Of a stretch of 64,000 bases of DNA, positions 8,087 to 17,177 are shown in pieces. A model generated the notes under the pieces. The model was given only the letters and a program-made list of their open reading frames with translations. It was not told where the DNA came from and did not search any database. The position numbers and the translations under genes were made by a program. Each line of letters begins with the position of its first letter. Within the stretch, counting starts at the first letter, position 1. Source of the DNA: Paludibacter sp963678465 (lineage in GTDB: Bacteria; Bacteroidota; Bacteroidia; Bacteroidales; Paludibacteraceae); assembly GCA_963678465.1 (NCBI GenBank), contig OY782858.1:620001-684000 (forward strand), read 5' to 3'.

Positions 8087-9571
8087 ATGGTAGTATTGGA
8101 TCTTATTCAACAGGAGTGGAAAAAAGGATATCGCTCGCAGGGTTTTTATAAAAATCTGGCCGTCAATTTAATGCTTGGCTTTTTGGCCTTGTACATGGCC
8201 GGCTTCTTGCTTTTTCTTGGTTTTTCGCTCGATTCTGTTCTCGAATCGCTAAGCGACCAGCTTGACCCGACTGAGCTTTTCAGCGGAGCAATGATTTACA
8301 TTGTGTTGGTGGGACTTGCCTTTCGGTTTTTTATGCAACAGCTGAATACGATGCATCTTCCGCCTTATCAGGTGCTGCCTGTGAAGAGGAGTCTTTTGGT
8401 CAATTTTCTGCTTATAAAACCTCTTTTTAGCCCTATCAATTATTTCCATTTATTTGTTGTAGTGCCTTTTGCTATACAATCGGTTGCCGGATATTACGGT
8501 GCTGCTGTGGCCATACGTTTTGTGTTGCTTTGCGTGATACTGGTTTGGTTTAATTCGCTGATGGCATCGTTTCTGAAACGCAGGTTAGGCTCAGGTTTTC
8601 TGAGTTTTATAGTTATAGTTGTTATTTTTGCTGCTTTAGTGGCACTCGAATATTTCAAGATTTTTTCTTTTTTCGATAGTTCCAGAATTGCTTTCGGTTA
8701 TATACTCGAGCATACTTTTGGTTTATTGTTGCCGCTGGGGGCTGTAGCAGGTGCTTATTTGCTGAATCGTCTCTTCTTTGCTCAGAATTTTTACAGCGAA
8801 AAATTCAACGAAAAAATTAAAACTGAAAACAATTTCAGATCGAACCTTTCGTTCCTGAATAGATTTGGCGTTATAGGCGAAATAATTGCTGTGGAGATTA
8901 AACTTATATTACGGCATAAACGCACCAAAAGTATTTTGTATATGTCGGGATTTTTCCTGTTTTATGGTCTGCTCTTCTACACCAACGATCTTTATAAAGA
9001 CAACGATGGTTTCCTGTTTTTCGTTGCCATGTTTGTTACCGGATTGTTGATGTTTATGTTCGGTCAGTGGGTAGTAAGTTGGGATAGTGGTCATTTTGAC
9101 AGCCTGATGACTAAAAATATAGAAGTACGTACTTATTTGAATGCGAATTATTATTTACTGTTGGCTTTTAATGTTATTTGTTTTGTGTTGACGACGCCTT
9201 ATTTTCTGTTCGGCGCAAAAATAATGTATATGCATTTGGCTGCTTTTCTTTTCAATATGGGGGTCAATACATTTTTATTGTTGTTCCTTTCTACCTATAA
9301 CACAAAGCGGATTGACCTGAGCAAATCATCGGCAATGAATTATCAGGGCACAACATTCAAAAATTTTCTGATCGTTATTCCAATGATGTTCCTGCCAATG
9401 ATACTTATAATTGTTTTTTCAGCATTATTTTCGGCAACAATAGCTTTGTGGATACTTGCGGTTTCGGGTATGGCAGGCATTTTGCTGCGCAAGCAGTTAC
9501 TTACTTTGTGTGTGCATCAGTTTAATAGACGTAAATATGCACTGGCAGAAGGATTCAGACAATTGGATTAG
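8087..9571 (+). CDS. DUF5687 family membrane protein, probable ABC permease
   Basis: A 494-residue integral membrane protein with about twelve hydrophobic helices in two blocks separated by a hydrophilic stretch around residues 235-280. I recognise it as DUF5687, a Bacteroidota family usually encoded next to an ABC ATPase and regarded as its permease. That is the arrangement here: the ATPase gene starts 53 bp downstream. The substrate is unknown. The first helix starts after a short cytoplasmic N-terminus (L-I-Q-Q-E-W-K-K-G-Y-R), which resembles the elbow helix of ABC-2 permeases. Confidence 0.8.
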   Translation: MVVLDLIQQEWKKGYRSQGFYKNLAVNLMLGFLALYMAGFLLFLGFSLDSVLESLSDQLDPTELFSGAMIYIVLVGLAFRFFMQQLNTMHLPPYQVLPVKRSLLVNFLLIKPLFSPINYFHLFVVVPFAIQSVAGYYGAAVAIRFVLLCVILVWFNSLMASFLKRRLGSGFLSFIVIVVIFAALVALEYFKIFSFFDSSRIAFGYILEHTFGLLLPLGAVAGAYLLNRLFFAQNFYSEKFNEKIKTENNFRSNLSFLNRFGVIGEIIAVEIKLILRHKRTKSILYMSGFFLFYGLLFYTNDLYKDNDGFLFFVAMFVTGLLMFMFGQWVVSWDSGHFDSLMTKNIEVRTYLNANYYLLLAFNVICFVLTTPYFLFGAKIMYMHLAAFLFNMGVNTFLLLFLSTYNTKRIDLSKSSAMNYQGTTFKNFLIVIPMMFLPMILIIVFSALFSATIALWILAVSGMAGILLRKQLLTLCVHQFNRRKYALAEGFRQLD

Positions 9572-9624
9572 TCCCGTTTTTTTTAGCACATAAAAATCAG
9601 ATAAAAAATTAAATCTTTATAGTT

Positions 9625-10320
9625 ATGATACAGGTAATAGATTTACAAAAAGTTTACAACGGAGTAACAGTACTCAACATTCCGGAACTGAGAATTGCTC
9701 AGGGCGAAAGTTTTGGTTTGGTAGGAAACAATGGTGCCGGAAAAACAACTTTTTTCAGGTTGATTCTCGATTTGATCGAAGCCTCGAAAGGTGGAGTGAC
9801 GGTGGATGGAGAAAAGGTGATGCGCAATGATAACTGGAAGCTCAAAGTAGGTTCGTTCCTCGACGAAGGATTCCTGATCGACTTTCTGACGCCCGAAGAA
9901 TATTTCGCATTTGTAGGGAAACTATACAATAAAACCGAAGGCGATATCAGCTTTTTCCTCGAAACGATGAAAGACTTTTTTTCGACCGAGATACTTGGGA
10001 CTAAAAAACTGATTCGTGATTTTTCGAAAGGAAATCAGAAAAAAATAGGAATCGCTGCGGCCCTACTTGGCGATCCTAAAGTGCTGATTCTCGACGAACC
10101 CTTTACAGCACTCGACCCTTCGTCGCAAATAAGATTGAAGCGATTTTTAACCGATTTGCAGCAAAAACAACAAATCACAATGCTCATTTCAAGTCACGAC
10201 CTGAACCATGTCACCGAAGTGTGTAAACGTATCGTTATTCTGGAGAAAGGAAAAGTGGTGAAAGATATAAAAACAAGCGATGATACACTTAAGGAACTCG
10301 AAGCTTATTTTGCAGTATAA
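9625..10320 (+). CDS. ABC transporter ATP-binding protein
   Basis: A 231-residue nucleotide-binding subunit. Walker A is G-N-N-G-A-G-K-T-T at about 37-45; the signature region is F-S-K-G-N-Q-K-K-I-G, a variant of LSGGQ common in ABC-2 exporters; Walker B with catalytic Glu is V-L-I-L-D-E-P-F at about 153-160; the switch His is in I-S-S-H-D. It should energise the DUF5687 permease encoded immediately upstream. It is followed after 19 bp by the FMN-binding protein gene, which may be read on the same transcript. Confidence 0.92.
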   Translation: MIQVIDLQKVYNGVTVLNIPELRIAQGESFGLVGNNGAGKTTFFRLILDLIEASKGGVTVDGEKVMRNDNWKLKVGSFLDEGFLIDFLTPEEYFAFVGKLYNKTEGDISFFLETMKDFFSTEILGTKKLIRDFSKGNQKKIGIAAALLGDPKVLILDEPFTALDPSSQIRLKRFLTDLQQKQQITMLISSHDLNHVTEVCKRIVILEKGKVVKDIKTSDDTLKELEAYFAV

Positions 10321-10339
10321 TATTCTGCATTTCAAATTA

Positions 10340-10840
10340 ATGAAGAGTTTTGTTTTCATCCCACTCTTGTTTTTCGCGATTATTTTAAATGCGCAGCCGG
10401 GTAGAAACCGTTCAGTATTACAGCAGGTTTCGAACAAGGACTTGGTGCAAAGTGTGTTTCCTGAAGCTGTGAAAGTGTCGAAAATTAATGATTATTGGTT
10501 TTCAGTAGTGGATAGTAAAGGCAAAACCCTTGGTTATGCTATGTCGAGCGAGCATTTTTGTGAAAACATAATCGGATATCAGGCGCAAACTCCTGTGCTA
10601 ATAATAACAAGCAAGAAGTTTATTATAAAAAAAGTAGCTTTGTTGTCGCATCACGAAAGTCCGGGTTATGTTCAAATACTTGAAAGGAATGGTTTTTTTC
10701 GTTTGTGGGACGAAAAGTCAATCGTTGAAGCGGAAGCTGTGAAACTGGATGCTTACTCGGGCGCTACAATGACAGCCAAAGCCGTCAACGAAAATGTAAA
10801 GTTTCTGCTTGACAAGGGCTACAAAACTAAACCCAGATAA
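10340..10840 (+). CDS. Secreted FMN-binding domain protein
   Basis: A 166-residue exported protein with a signal peptide (residues 1-18, ending L-N-A-Q) and an FMN-binding domain. The motif S-G-A-T-M-T at 140-145 matches the site (S/T-G-A-S/T-x-T) at which ApbE-type flavin transferases attach FMN through a phosphoester bond to the last Thr. Such single-domain proteins carry electrons outside the inner membrane, as in RnfG and NqrC. No Rnf or Nqr genes are adjacent, so the partner is unknown. I start at 10340 because that ATG opens a normal signal peptide; a longer in-frame start at 10280 would overlap the end of the ABC gene. A terminator follows directly. Confidence 0.85.
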   Translation: MKSFVFIPLLFFAIILNAQPGRNRSVLQQVSNKDLVQSVFPEAVKVSKINDYWFSVVDSKGKTLGYAMSSEHFCENIIGYQAQTPVLIITSKKFIIKKVALLSHHESPGYVQILERNGFFRLWDEKSIVEAEAVKLDAYSGATMTAKAVNENVKFLLDKGYKTKPR

Positions 10841-10888
10841 ACAAAGCACAACAGTCAGTTCAGAGGCTAACCGTTGTGCTTTGTTTTT
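10841..10888 (+). terminator. Rho-independent terminator
   Basis: A 12-bp perfect stem (ACAAAGCACAAC at 10841-10852 paired with 10873-10884) followed by TTTT. It starts directly after the stop codon of the FMN-binding gene; the A/T-rich ends may let it serve the convergent hydrolase gene too. Confidence 0.8.
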
Positions 10889-10903
10889 GCTCAACTCAGG
10901 TTT

Positions 10904-11746
10904 CTAAAGTTCAATTTCCTCCAGCCCGAAAGTTTTTTCAATCTTATGTTTTTTATAATTTGCTGTTACCGTGCAGCATTCGGTGTAAGCATCGTGTTCG
11001 AAAAACAGAATTTGCTCTTTATCGGCTGCTTCGTCGAGTAAAACCTTTTTTTCTTCCATAGCCGTGAGTGGAAAAACATCGTAGGACGAAATCCACGAAA
11101 GTGGAACATTGGCTGCCAACGGAATCACATCGCCAACATAAACAAGTGTTTTTGTTCCCAGATTGATGTAACTTACCAATTGTCCTACTGTATGCCCATT
11201 GAAAATTCTTATTTCAAGCTCAGGGCAAACCAACTGATTTTCGGTGACTAATTTTAATTTTCCTGCTGTCGAAATCGGCATCATATTCTCGGCAAAGTAA
11301 GAATCGCTTTCGCGCACATTGGGATGCATGAAATTGTCCCATTGTGTCTGACTTACCCAATGTGTTGCATTCGGAAACACAAGTTCAACCGACTCACCAT
11401 CGGCGCCGAAGCGGGTAGCTCCACCGCAATGATCAAAATGCAAATGCGTAAAAATAACATCAGTGATGTCCGAACATTGATAACCTGATTTACCTAATTC
11501 GCTTTCGAAATCAATCACGCCTTTAAAGCCATAGTAAGCCAGGTATTTGAGTTGTTTGTCACCGGTGCCGGCATCAATAAGTATTCGTCGCTCGCCGGTA
11601 TCCACCAATAAACAGCGCATATGAAGTGTGCAAAAATTATCTTTGTCGCATGGATAGCGTTTTTGCCATACTTTTTTGGGAACAACACCGAAGGCGGCTC
11701 CGCCATCCACATGAAATGTTCCGGCTTCTATTTTTATAAGCTTCAT
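10904..11746 (-). CDS. Metallo-beta-lactamase-fold hydrolase
   Basis: A 280-residue cytosolic hydrolase of the metallo-beta-lactamase superfamily. The binuclear-zinc motif T-H-L-H-F-D-H is at about residues 101-107, with the further ligands in G-H-T-V-G-Q and the Asp of V-G-D-V-I-P, and a final His in F-E-H-D-A. The architecture, with a phenylalanine-rich N-terminal strand before V-D-T-G-E-R-R-I-L-I-D-A-G-T-G, resembles the quorum-quenching lactonase / YtnP branch, but substrate specificity cannot be inferred. It is a single gene, convergent with the FMN-binding gene. Confidence 0.85.
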   Translation of the reverse strand: MKLIKIEAGTFHVDGGAAFGVVPKKVWQKRYPCDKDNFCTLHMRCLLVDTGERRILIDAGTGDKQLKYLAYYGFKGVIDFESELGKSGYQCSDITDVIFTHLHFDHCGGATRFGADGESVELVFPNATHWVSQTQWDNFMHPNVRESDSYFAENMMPISTAGKLKLVTENQLVCPELEIRIFNGHTVGQLVSYINLGTKTLVYVGDVIPLAANVPLSWISSYDVFPLTAMEEKKVLLDEAADKEQILFFEHDAYTECCTVTANYKKHKIEKTFGLEEIEL

Positions 11747-11917
11747 TTATTTTTTTGTTTGAAAGATAATATACGAAACACAAACTGTGAAACAAACACC
11801 GAGTTTCAGAATAAAGTTTTGCAAATATTATTAAGAACTTATGTTCTTTTATCCAATTTAACGAAACACAAAGGGTTTAAAGCATTCATTAACTGATGTG
11901 CTTACCGAACTTTTTAT

Positions 11918-11925
11918 TACTTTTG
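11918..11925 (+). promoter_or_regulatory. Possible promoter -7 element of the Mpl-like gene
   Basis: TACTTTTG matches TAnnTTTG, 55 bp upstream of the ATG at 11980; no clear -33 element. Confidence 0.4.
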
Positions 11926-11979
11926 TGATTCAATATTAGTTAAGTACAAAAATACATAAAATCCTTTATTTTGCCAACC

Positions 11980-13344
11980 ATGCAACGTGTACATTTTATT
12001 GCCATTGGAGGTGCTGCCATGCACAATTTAGCGATCGCTATCAGTAAAAAGAATGATTTCCTTGTCACCGGATCGGATGATGAGATTTTTGAACCTTCGT
12101 ATAGCCGATTGAAAAAGAATGGTTTATTGCCGGCTGAAATGGGTTGGTTTCCGGAAAGAATTCATAGTGGATTATCTGCTGTCATCGTTGGAATGCATGC
12201 TACTATTGATAATCCAGAATTGCTGCGTGCCAAAGAACTTGGACTCAAAATATTCTCTTTTCCCGAATATCTTTATCAACAAACACGCAGTAAAACACGT
12301 ATAGTGGTAGGCGGAAGTCATGGTAAAACCACTACAACTGCTATGATACTCTTTGTATTGAAACAACTCAAAATTGATGCCGACTACATGGTAGGGGCTC
12401 AGATTGAAGGTTTTGATAATATGGTGAAATTATCTTATGAAGCCAGAATCGCCGTTTTCGAAGGGGACGAATATCTTACTTCGCCCATCGATCGCCGACC
12501 TAAATTTCATTTATACAAACCTCATATTGCTGTACTTACAGGTATTGCATGGGATCATATTAATGTGTTTCCTACTTTTCCACTTTACGTGGAGCAGTTT
12601 AAAAAGTTTACCGATTTAATGGAAGTTCAGGGCCGGCTTATTTATTTCGATGGCGACGAAAACCTGAACCAGATAGTTGCAGGTCTGCGCCGTGATATTG
12701 TTCCCTTTGCTTACAATACACCTAAACATGAAGTGCGGAACGGAATTACTTATCTGAAAACAAAAAAGGCAGAAGTGCCGTTAAAGATATTCGGAGAACA
12801 TAATCTACAAAACATGGAAGCTGCAAGATTGGCTTGTCGGCAGATAGGAGTGACCGATCAACAGTTTTATTCAGTAATAAAGGATTTTCCGGGAGCCTCC
12901 AACCGTCTGCAGAAAATTGTAGAAACCGAAAAAGCTGTGGCATTCAAGGATTTTGCGCATTCGCCATCGAAGCTAAAAGCCACAGTGAACGCTGTTAAAT
13001 CGCAGTTCCCCGATCGTCAATTAATTGCTTGCATGGAGTTACATACCTTTAGTAGCCTTACCGAAGATTTTCTTCCTCAGTATGCTGCCTGTATGGAACA
13101 GGCCGATATGGCTTTTGTTTACTACAATCCTGAAGTGATTCAACACAAGCGATTAAAGGATATTGAACCCGAACAAGTAAAAAATGCTTTCGGTGGAAAC
13201 AATCTTGAAGTCTTTACCGATTCGGCAGCTTTGCAAGCTAAGTTACGAAGTCTGAATTACGACAATACAGCTTTACTTTTTATGACTTCGGGTAATTTCT
13301 CGGGTGTTCAGTTGATCGAATTTGCAGAAGAATTGTTGAAGTAA
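11980..13344 (+). CDS. Mur ligase family protein, Mpl-like (UDP-MurNAc peptide ligase)
   Basis: A 454-residue ligase of the MurC/Mpl type. It opens with H-F-I-A-I-G-G-A-A-M, the UDP-binding Rossmann signature whose serine/threonine variation resembles Mpl (G-I-G-G-T-A-M) more than MurC (G-I-G-G-x-G-M). The ATP-binding P-loop G-G-S-H-G-K-T-T-T-T is near residues 109-118, and F-E-G-D-E-Y is the metal-binding acidic motif. Mpl attaches recycled murein tripeptide to UDP-MurNAc in the cytosol. I prefer the ATG at 11980 over the TTG at 11971 because the family begins within a few residues of this Met. A separate MurC would be expected elsewhere in the genome. Confidence 0.85.
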   Translation: MQRVHFIAIGGAAMHNLAIAISKKNDFLVTGSDDEIFEPSYSRLKKNGLLPAEMGWFPERIHSGLSAVIVGMHATIDNPELLRAKELGLKIFSFPEYLYQQTRSKTRIVVGGSHGKTTTTAMILFVLKQLKIDADYMVGAQIEGFDNMVKLSYEARIAVFEGDEYLTSPIDRRPKFHLYKPHIAVLTGIAWDHINVFPTFPLYVEQFKKFTDLMEVQGRLIYFDGDENLNQIVAGLRRDIVPFAYNTPKHEVRNGITYLKTKKAEVPLKIFGEHNLQNMEAARLACRQIGVTDQQFYSVIKDFPGASNRLQKIVETEKAVAFKDFAHSPSKLKATVNAVKSQFPDRQLIACMELHTFSSLTEDFLPQYAACMEQADMAFVYYNPEVIQHKRLKDIEPEQVKNAFGGNNLEVFTDSAALQAKLRSLNYDNTALLFMTSGNFSGVQLIEFAEELLK

Positions 13345-13374
13345 GGCCGTTTTTAGTTTCGGGTTTTGTGTTCC

Positions 13375-13485
13375 GGGTTTCGGGTTTCGAGGCAATTGAC
13401 AATTCAACGTTTCAACAGTTCAACAGTTCAACAGTTCAACAACGTCCATAGACTTTAGACCTTTGACATTAGACATTAAGCATTT
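13375..13485. repeat. Degenerate intergenic repeat, copy 1 (inverted relative to 18.7 kb copy)
   Basis: Contains CGGGTTTCGGGTTTCG, CAATTGACAATT, four tandem (G)TTCAACA units and the words GACCTTTGACATTAGACATTA. The reverse complement of nearly all these words recurs at 18716-18975 in the same relative order. No gene. Confidence 0.75.
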
Positions 13486-13560
13486 GAATATAAAGAATAT
13501 GAAAGCTATATTACCGGTTTATTAAATGGATATTATACTATTTTCATTACAGAACAGCAT

Positions 13561-13983
13561 ATGGACGAAAAACAAAAACAGTTAGATAAACGATACATGC
13601 GCATGGCACGTATCTGGGCCGAAAATTCGTATTGCGAACGCAGACAGGTAGGTGCATTGCTTGTGAAAAATAAAATGATTATTTCGGATGGATACAATGG
13701 AACACCATCGGGCTTCGAAAATAAATGTGAAGACGAAAACAATGTATCCAAAGCTTACGTTTTACATGCCGAGGCAAATGCAATCAGTAAGATTGCCCGT
13801 TCGCACAACAGCAGCGATGGCGCCACCCTTTATGTAACGGCTTCGCCTTGTATCGAATGTTCCAAACTCATTATACAAGCCGGAATTAAACGTGTTATTT
13901 ACGGAGAGCAATACCGCATAATGGATGGCGTAGAGCTGCTCCAGCGTGCAGGGATTGAAGTGGTTTATCTCGAAGATGTTTAG
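13561..13983 (+). CDS. dCMP deaminase (deoxycytidylate deaminase) family protein
   Basis: A 140-residue zinc deaminase. The H-A-E-A-N-A motif (about residues 76-81) and S-P-C-I-E-C (about 98-103) supply one His and two Cys for zinc plus the catalytic Glu. The N-terminal R-R-Q-V-G-A-L-L-V and G-Y-N-G-T-P-S-G-F segment is typical of dCMP deaminase, which converts dCMP to dUMP on the way to dTMP. It also resembles ComE operon protein 2, which belongs to the same family. It is 82 bp upstream of the S41 protease gene on the same strand. Confidence 0.9.
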   Translation: MDEKQKQLDKRYMRMARIWAENSYCERRQVGALLVKNKMIISDGYNGTPSGFENKCEDENNVSKAYVLHAEANAISKIARSHNSSDGATLYVTASPCIECSKLIIQAGIKRVIYGEQYRIMDGVELLQRAGIEVVYLEDV

Positions 13984-14065
13984 TCTTGTTTGTCATTTTT
14001 TTTTCGCTGAGCAGGACAATGCTGTATTGCAAATGCCTGATAATTATTAAAAAACTCACTTATTC

Positions 14066-15679
14066 ATGAATAAAAGAAATTTATTACTTGTACTTATCGT
14101 TTTGCTTTCGGTAGTTGTGGGCTTGATACTTGGCAATATGCTGGCCGAAAGGGCAATTTTACGCTCGAGCAATGCCTTTGGTCGTTTTTTTAATGGCTCC
14201 AACGATAAATTGGGTGAAGTGTTGTCGCTTATCAACAATCAGTATGTCGACTCGGTAGATGTGGATCAATTGTCGGAGGAAATGATGACAGATCTGATTT
14301 CAAAACTCGATCCACATTCGGTATATATTCCCGCTTCTGATCTTGAAGGAGTGAACAGTGAACTGGAAGGTAGCTTCAGTGGTATCGGTGTTCAGTTCAA
14401 TATCCAGAATGATACTATAATGATCGTTTCGGTGATCAGTGGTGGTCCGTCCGAAAAAGTGGGCTTGCTTGCCGGCGATAGAATTGTGCAGGTAAACGAT
14501 ACTGTTTTTGTGGGTAAAAAAGTGAGCAACGAAAAGGTAATGAAAAAGCTGCGTGGCCCCGAAAAATCAAAAGTGAAGCTTGGCGTAAAACGAAATGGTA
14601 CAAAAGAAGTATTGAAATTTACGGTGACACGCGGACAGATACCCGTTAATTCGGTAGATGTGGCCTATATGATAGAGCCCGGAGTGGGATTTATCAAGGT
14701 AAGCAAATTTGCAGTTACTACTTATTCCGAATTTCTGACTGCCATAGCCAACCTACGAGCCAAAGGAGCTAAAAAATACATTATCGATCTGCGCGAAAAC
14801 AGTGGCGGATTTATGGATCAGGCCATCAATATGGTGAATGAGTTTTTACCTGCCAATCAAATGATTGTTTATTCCGAAGGAAAAGCTTATCCCCGTTATG
14901 AGGCCAAATCGGATGGAAAAGGAAGTTGCATAGGATTACCGGTGGTGGTAATGATAGATGAATTCTCGGCTTCGGCAAGCGAAATCTTTGCCGGCGCTAT
15001 TCAGGACAACGACCGTGGCATTATTGTGGGACGCCGTTCGTTTGGAAAAGGACTTGTTCAGCAACAAATAGATCTTTCGGATGGATCGGCGCTCAGGCTT
15101 ACAGTGGCGCGCTATTTTACGCCTTCGGGTCGCAGCATTCAGAAACCTTATGTAAAAGGCAATGCCGAAGAATACGAAAAGGACATTCTGAACCGCTATC
15201 TGCATGGCGAATTCGATAGCAAGGACAGCATACATGTGGCCGATTCGCTTAAATTCAAAACGCTGAAAGGGCGTACAGTTTATGGCGGTGGCGGTATTAT
15301 GCCTGATTATTTTGTGGCGCGCGACACCTCCGAATACACAGTTTATTTGAATAAAGTGGTGAACTACGGCTATATTTATCAGTTTGCTTTTCAGTATACC
15401 GATAAAAACCGTAAAACGCTGAATGCTATAAAAGGTTGGCAAAATATTGAAAAATATCTTGACTCGCAACAGCTCTTAAGTCAGTTCACAGCCTTTGCAG
15501 CAACCAAAGGCATTGCTCCGAATGCAAAACAAATTGCTATTTCGGGCAACTTTTTGCTTACACAGTTAAAATCGTATATAACACGAAATATTCAGGGTGA
15601 CGAAGGCTTTTATCCTTTGTATTATAAAAATGATAAAACAGTGCTGAAAGCCCTTGAAGTTATCAGAAAACAAAAATAA
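14066..15679 (+). CDS. S41 family C-terminal processing peptidase (CtpA/Prc type)
   Basis: A 537-residue periplasmic protease with one N-terminal membrane anchor (about residues 5-25). A PDZ domain covers about 95-175 (G-I-G-V-Q-F, G-D-R-I-V-Q-V-N). The catalytic Ser lies in E-F-S-A-S-A-S-E at about 299-306 and the general-base Lys in S-F-G-K-G-L-V-Q about 25 residues later. The family trims the C-termini of exported or misfolded proteins and peptidoglycan enzymes. The length is typical for Bacteroidota members, with a C-terminal extension of about 150 residues. A strong hairpin follows the gene. Confidence 0.92.
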   Translation: MNKRNLLLVLIVLLSVVVGLILGNMLAERAILRSSNAFGRFFNGSNDKLGEVLSLINNQYVDSVDVDQLSEEMMTDLISKLDPHSVYIPASDLEGVNSELEGSFSGIGVQFNIQNDTIMIVSVISGGPSEKVGLLAGDRIVQVNDTVFVGKKVSNEKVMKKLRGPEKSKVKLGVKRNGTKEVLKFTVTRGQIPVNSVDVAYMIEPGVGFIKVSKFAVTTYSEFLTAIANLRAKGAKKYIIDLRENSGGFMDQAINMVNEFLPANQMIVYSEGKAYPRYEAKSDGKGSCIGLPVVVMIDEFSASASEIFAGAIQDNDRGIIVGRRSFGKGLVQQQIDLSDGSALRLTVARYFTPSGRSIQKPYVKGNAEEYEKDILNRYLHGEFDSKDSIHVADSLKFKTLKGRTVYGGGGIMPDYFVARDTSEYTVYLNKVVNYGYIYQFAFQYTDKNRKTLNAIKGWQNIEKYLDSQQLLSQFTAFAATKGIAPNAKQIAISGNFLLTQLKSYITRNIQGDEGFYPLYYKNDKTVLKALEVIRKQK

Positions 15680-15720
15680 TAATTGTAACTCGTAACTATT
15701 TACATTTGTTTTGAACTACA

Positions 15721-15755
15721 ACCACAACCGACAATAAGGTTTTGTCGGTTGTGGT
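15721..15755. terminator. Strong hairpin after the S41 peptidase gene
   Basis: A 14-bp stem (15721-15734 with 15742-15755) and 7-nt loop. It has no T-run, so it may act as an mRNA 3'-end stabiliser instead of a classical terminator. The rest of 15680-15921 shows nothing else. Confidence 0.6.
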
Positions 15756-15921
15756 TCATGTTTTAAGCACCGGAGAGTATGAAGGCTGAACGCCTTTATT
15801 TATAACTCCTGTGTTTTTTTTGAGAGAATGATAAAGCATAGCATCCAAAAAAAGGTGGGAGCAGCGTAAAAATCTTTCCTTTTAGAAAATAAGGGGGTTG
15901 AATTGAAATAAATAAAATTGA

Positions 15922-17142
15922 ATGGATTATCAAATACATACACTTCCGAACGGAATACGATTGATACACCGACCCGATAAAAATGCAGTTACTTACTGTG
16001 GAGTGGTTGTCAATACAGGTTCGCGCGACGAAAGTGAGAATGAGCAGGGAATGGCTCATTTTATCGAACACATGTTATTTAAAGGTACCGAACGTCGTCG
16101 GTCCGGACATATTATTAACCGACTCGAAAATGTGGGAGGTGAGCTCAACGCTTTTACTTCGAAAGAAGAAACTGTGGTTTATGCTGCCGTGTTGAACGAA
16201 TATTTCGATAGGGCGATGGAGTTGATTGCCGACATAGTGATGCATTCGGTATTTCCTCAAAAAGAAATTGATAAAGAAGTAGTGATTATTGTTGACGAAA
16301 TACAATCGTACAACGATAGCCCTTCGGAGTTGATTTATGATGATTTTGAAGATATGATCTTCAAACATCATCCGATCGGACACAATATCCTTGGTACTGC
16401 TGCCTTGCTTGAGCAATTCAAGACTGCCGATGCCGTGAGGTTTGTAAGTAAACAATATCGCCCCGACGAAATGGTTTTCTTTTCGATGGGAGATCAGAAT
16501 TTCAGCCAGATGATAAAAAAGGCCGAAAAGTATTTTAGTACAAATGCTACGTATAACCCCAAATCAATACGCCAGGCACCTGAAACTTATACGCCGACCA
16601 CTAAAGTTGTGGAGAAAAACACACATCAGGTGCATTATATGTTGGGCAATTGTGCCTACGACCTGTATCACCCCGATCGTATGGGTATGTATTTGCTCAA
16701 CAATATACTCGGTGGTCCGGGAATGAATAGTTTGCTGAATCTCTCCCTGCGCGAGAAATATGGCCTGGTGTATAATGTCGAATCGAGTTATCAACCTTTT
16801 ACCGACACAGGGATGTGGACAGTGTATTTCGGTTGCGATCCTGAGAATGCCAATCGTTGTGAGCAGTTGGTGTATGCCGAACTTCAGAAACTAAGAGAAC
16901 AGGAAATTCCCGAAAATGCACTTAAAAAATACAAGTTACAGCTGATTGGTCAAATGGCAATTGCTTCCGAAAACAAAGAAAACCTTGCGTTAAGCCTTGG
17001 AAAGAGCTTTATGCGTTACGGAAAAATTGATGCCCTCGAAGTAGTGAAGCAACATATCGAAGAGCTTACTGCTCCTCAGCTGAAACGAATTGCAAACGAA
17101 ATTTTTAACCCCGAAATGTTCTCGGTATTAAAATATACCTGA
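15922..17142 (+). CDS. M16 family zinc peptidase
   Basis: A 406-residue peptidase of the M16 (pitrilysin/processing peptidase) family. The inverted zinc motif H-F-I-E-H is at residues 46-50 (His46, Glu49, His50), and the distal ligand Glu is in the E-V-V-I-I-V-D-E-I segment near residue 120. The C-terminal R/Y pair region of M16 is represented by G-L-V-Y-N-V-E-S-S-Y. It has the half-size form (about 400 residues) that acts as a dimer, like the mitochondrial-processing-peptidase-like proteins of many bacteria. No signal peptide is present, so it should be cytosolic. It lies 35 bp upstream of the O-methyltransferase gene and likely heads that operon. Confidence 0.92.
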   Translation: MDYQIHTLPNGIRLIHRPDKNAVTYCGVVVNTGSRDESENEQGMAHFIEHMLFKGTERRRSGHIINRLENVGGELNAFTSKEETVVYAAVLNEYFDRAMELIADIVMHSVFPQKEIDKEVVIIVDEIQSYNDSPSELIYDDFEDMIFKHHPIGHNILGTAALLEQFKTADAVRFVSKQYRPDEMVFFSMGDQNFSQMIKKAEKYFSTNATYNPKSIRQAPETYTPTTKVVEKNTHQVHYMLGNCAYDLYHPDRMGMYLLNNILGGPGMNSLLNLSLREKYGLVYNVESSYQPFTDTGMWTVYFGCDPENANRCEQLVYAELQKLREQEIPENALKKYKLQLIGQMAIASENKENLALSLGKSFMRYGKIDALEVVKQHIEELTAPQLKRIANEIFNPEMFSVLKYT

Positions 17143-17177
17143 ACCAAGCTGTTGTTGGAACGAAAAGCCAATCGAAA

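Noticed and set aside
14936..15469. 177-residue minus-strand frame inside the S41 peptidase gene
   Set aside because: Antisense to conserved protease motifs; shadow frame.
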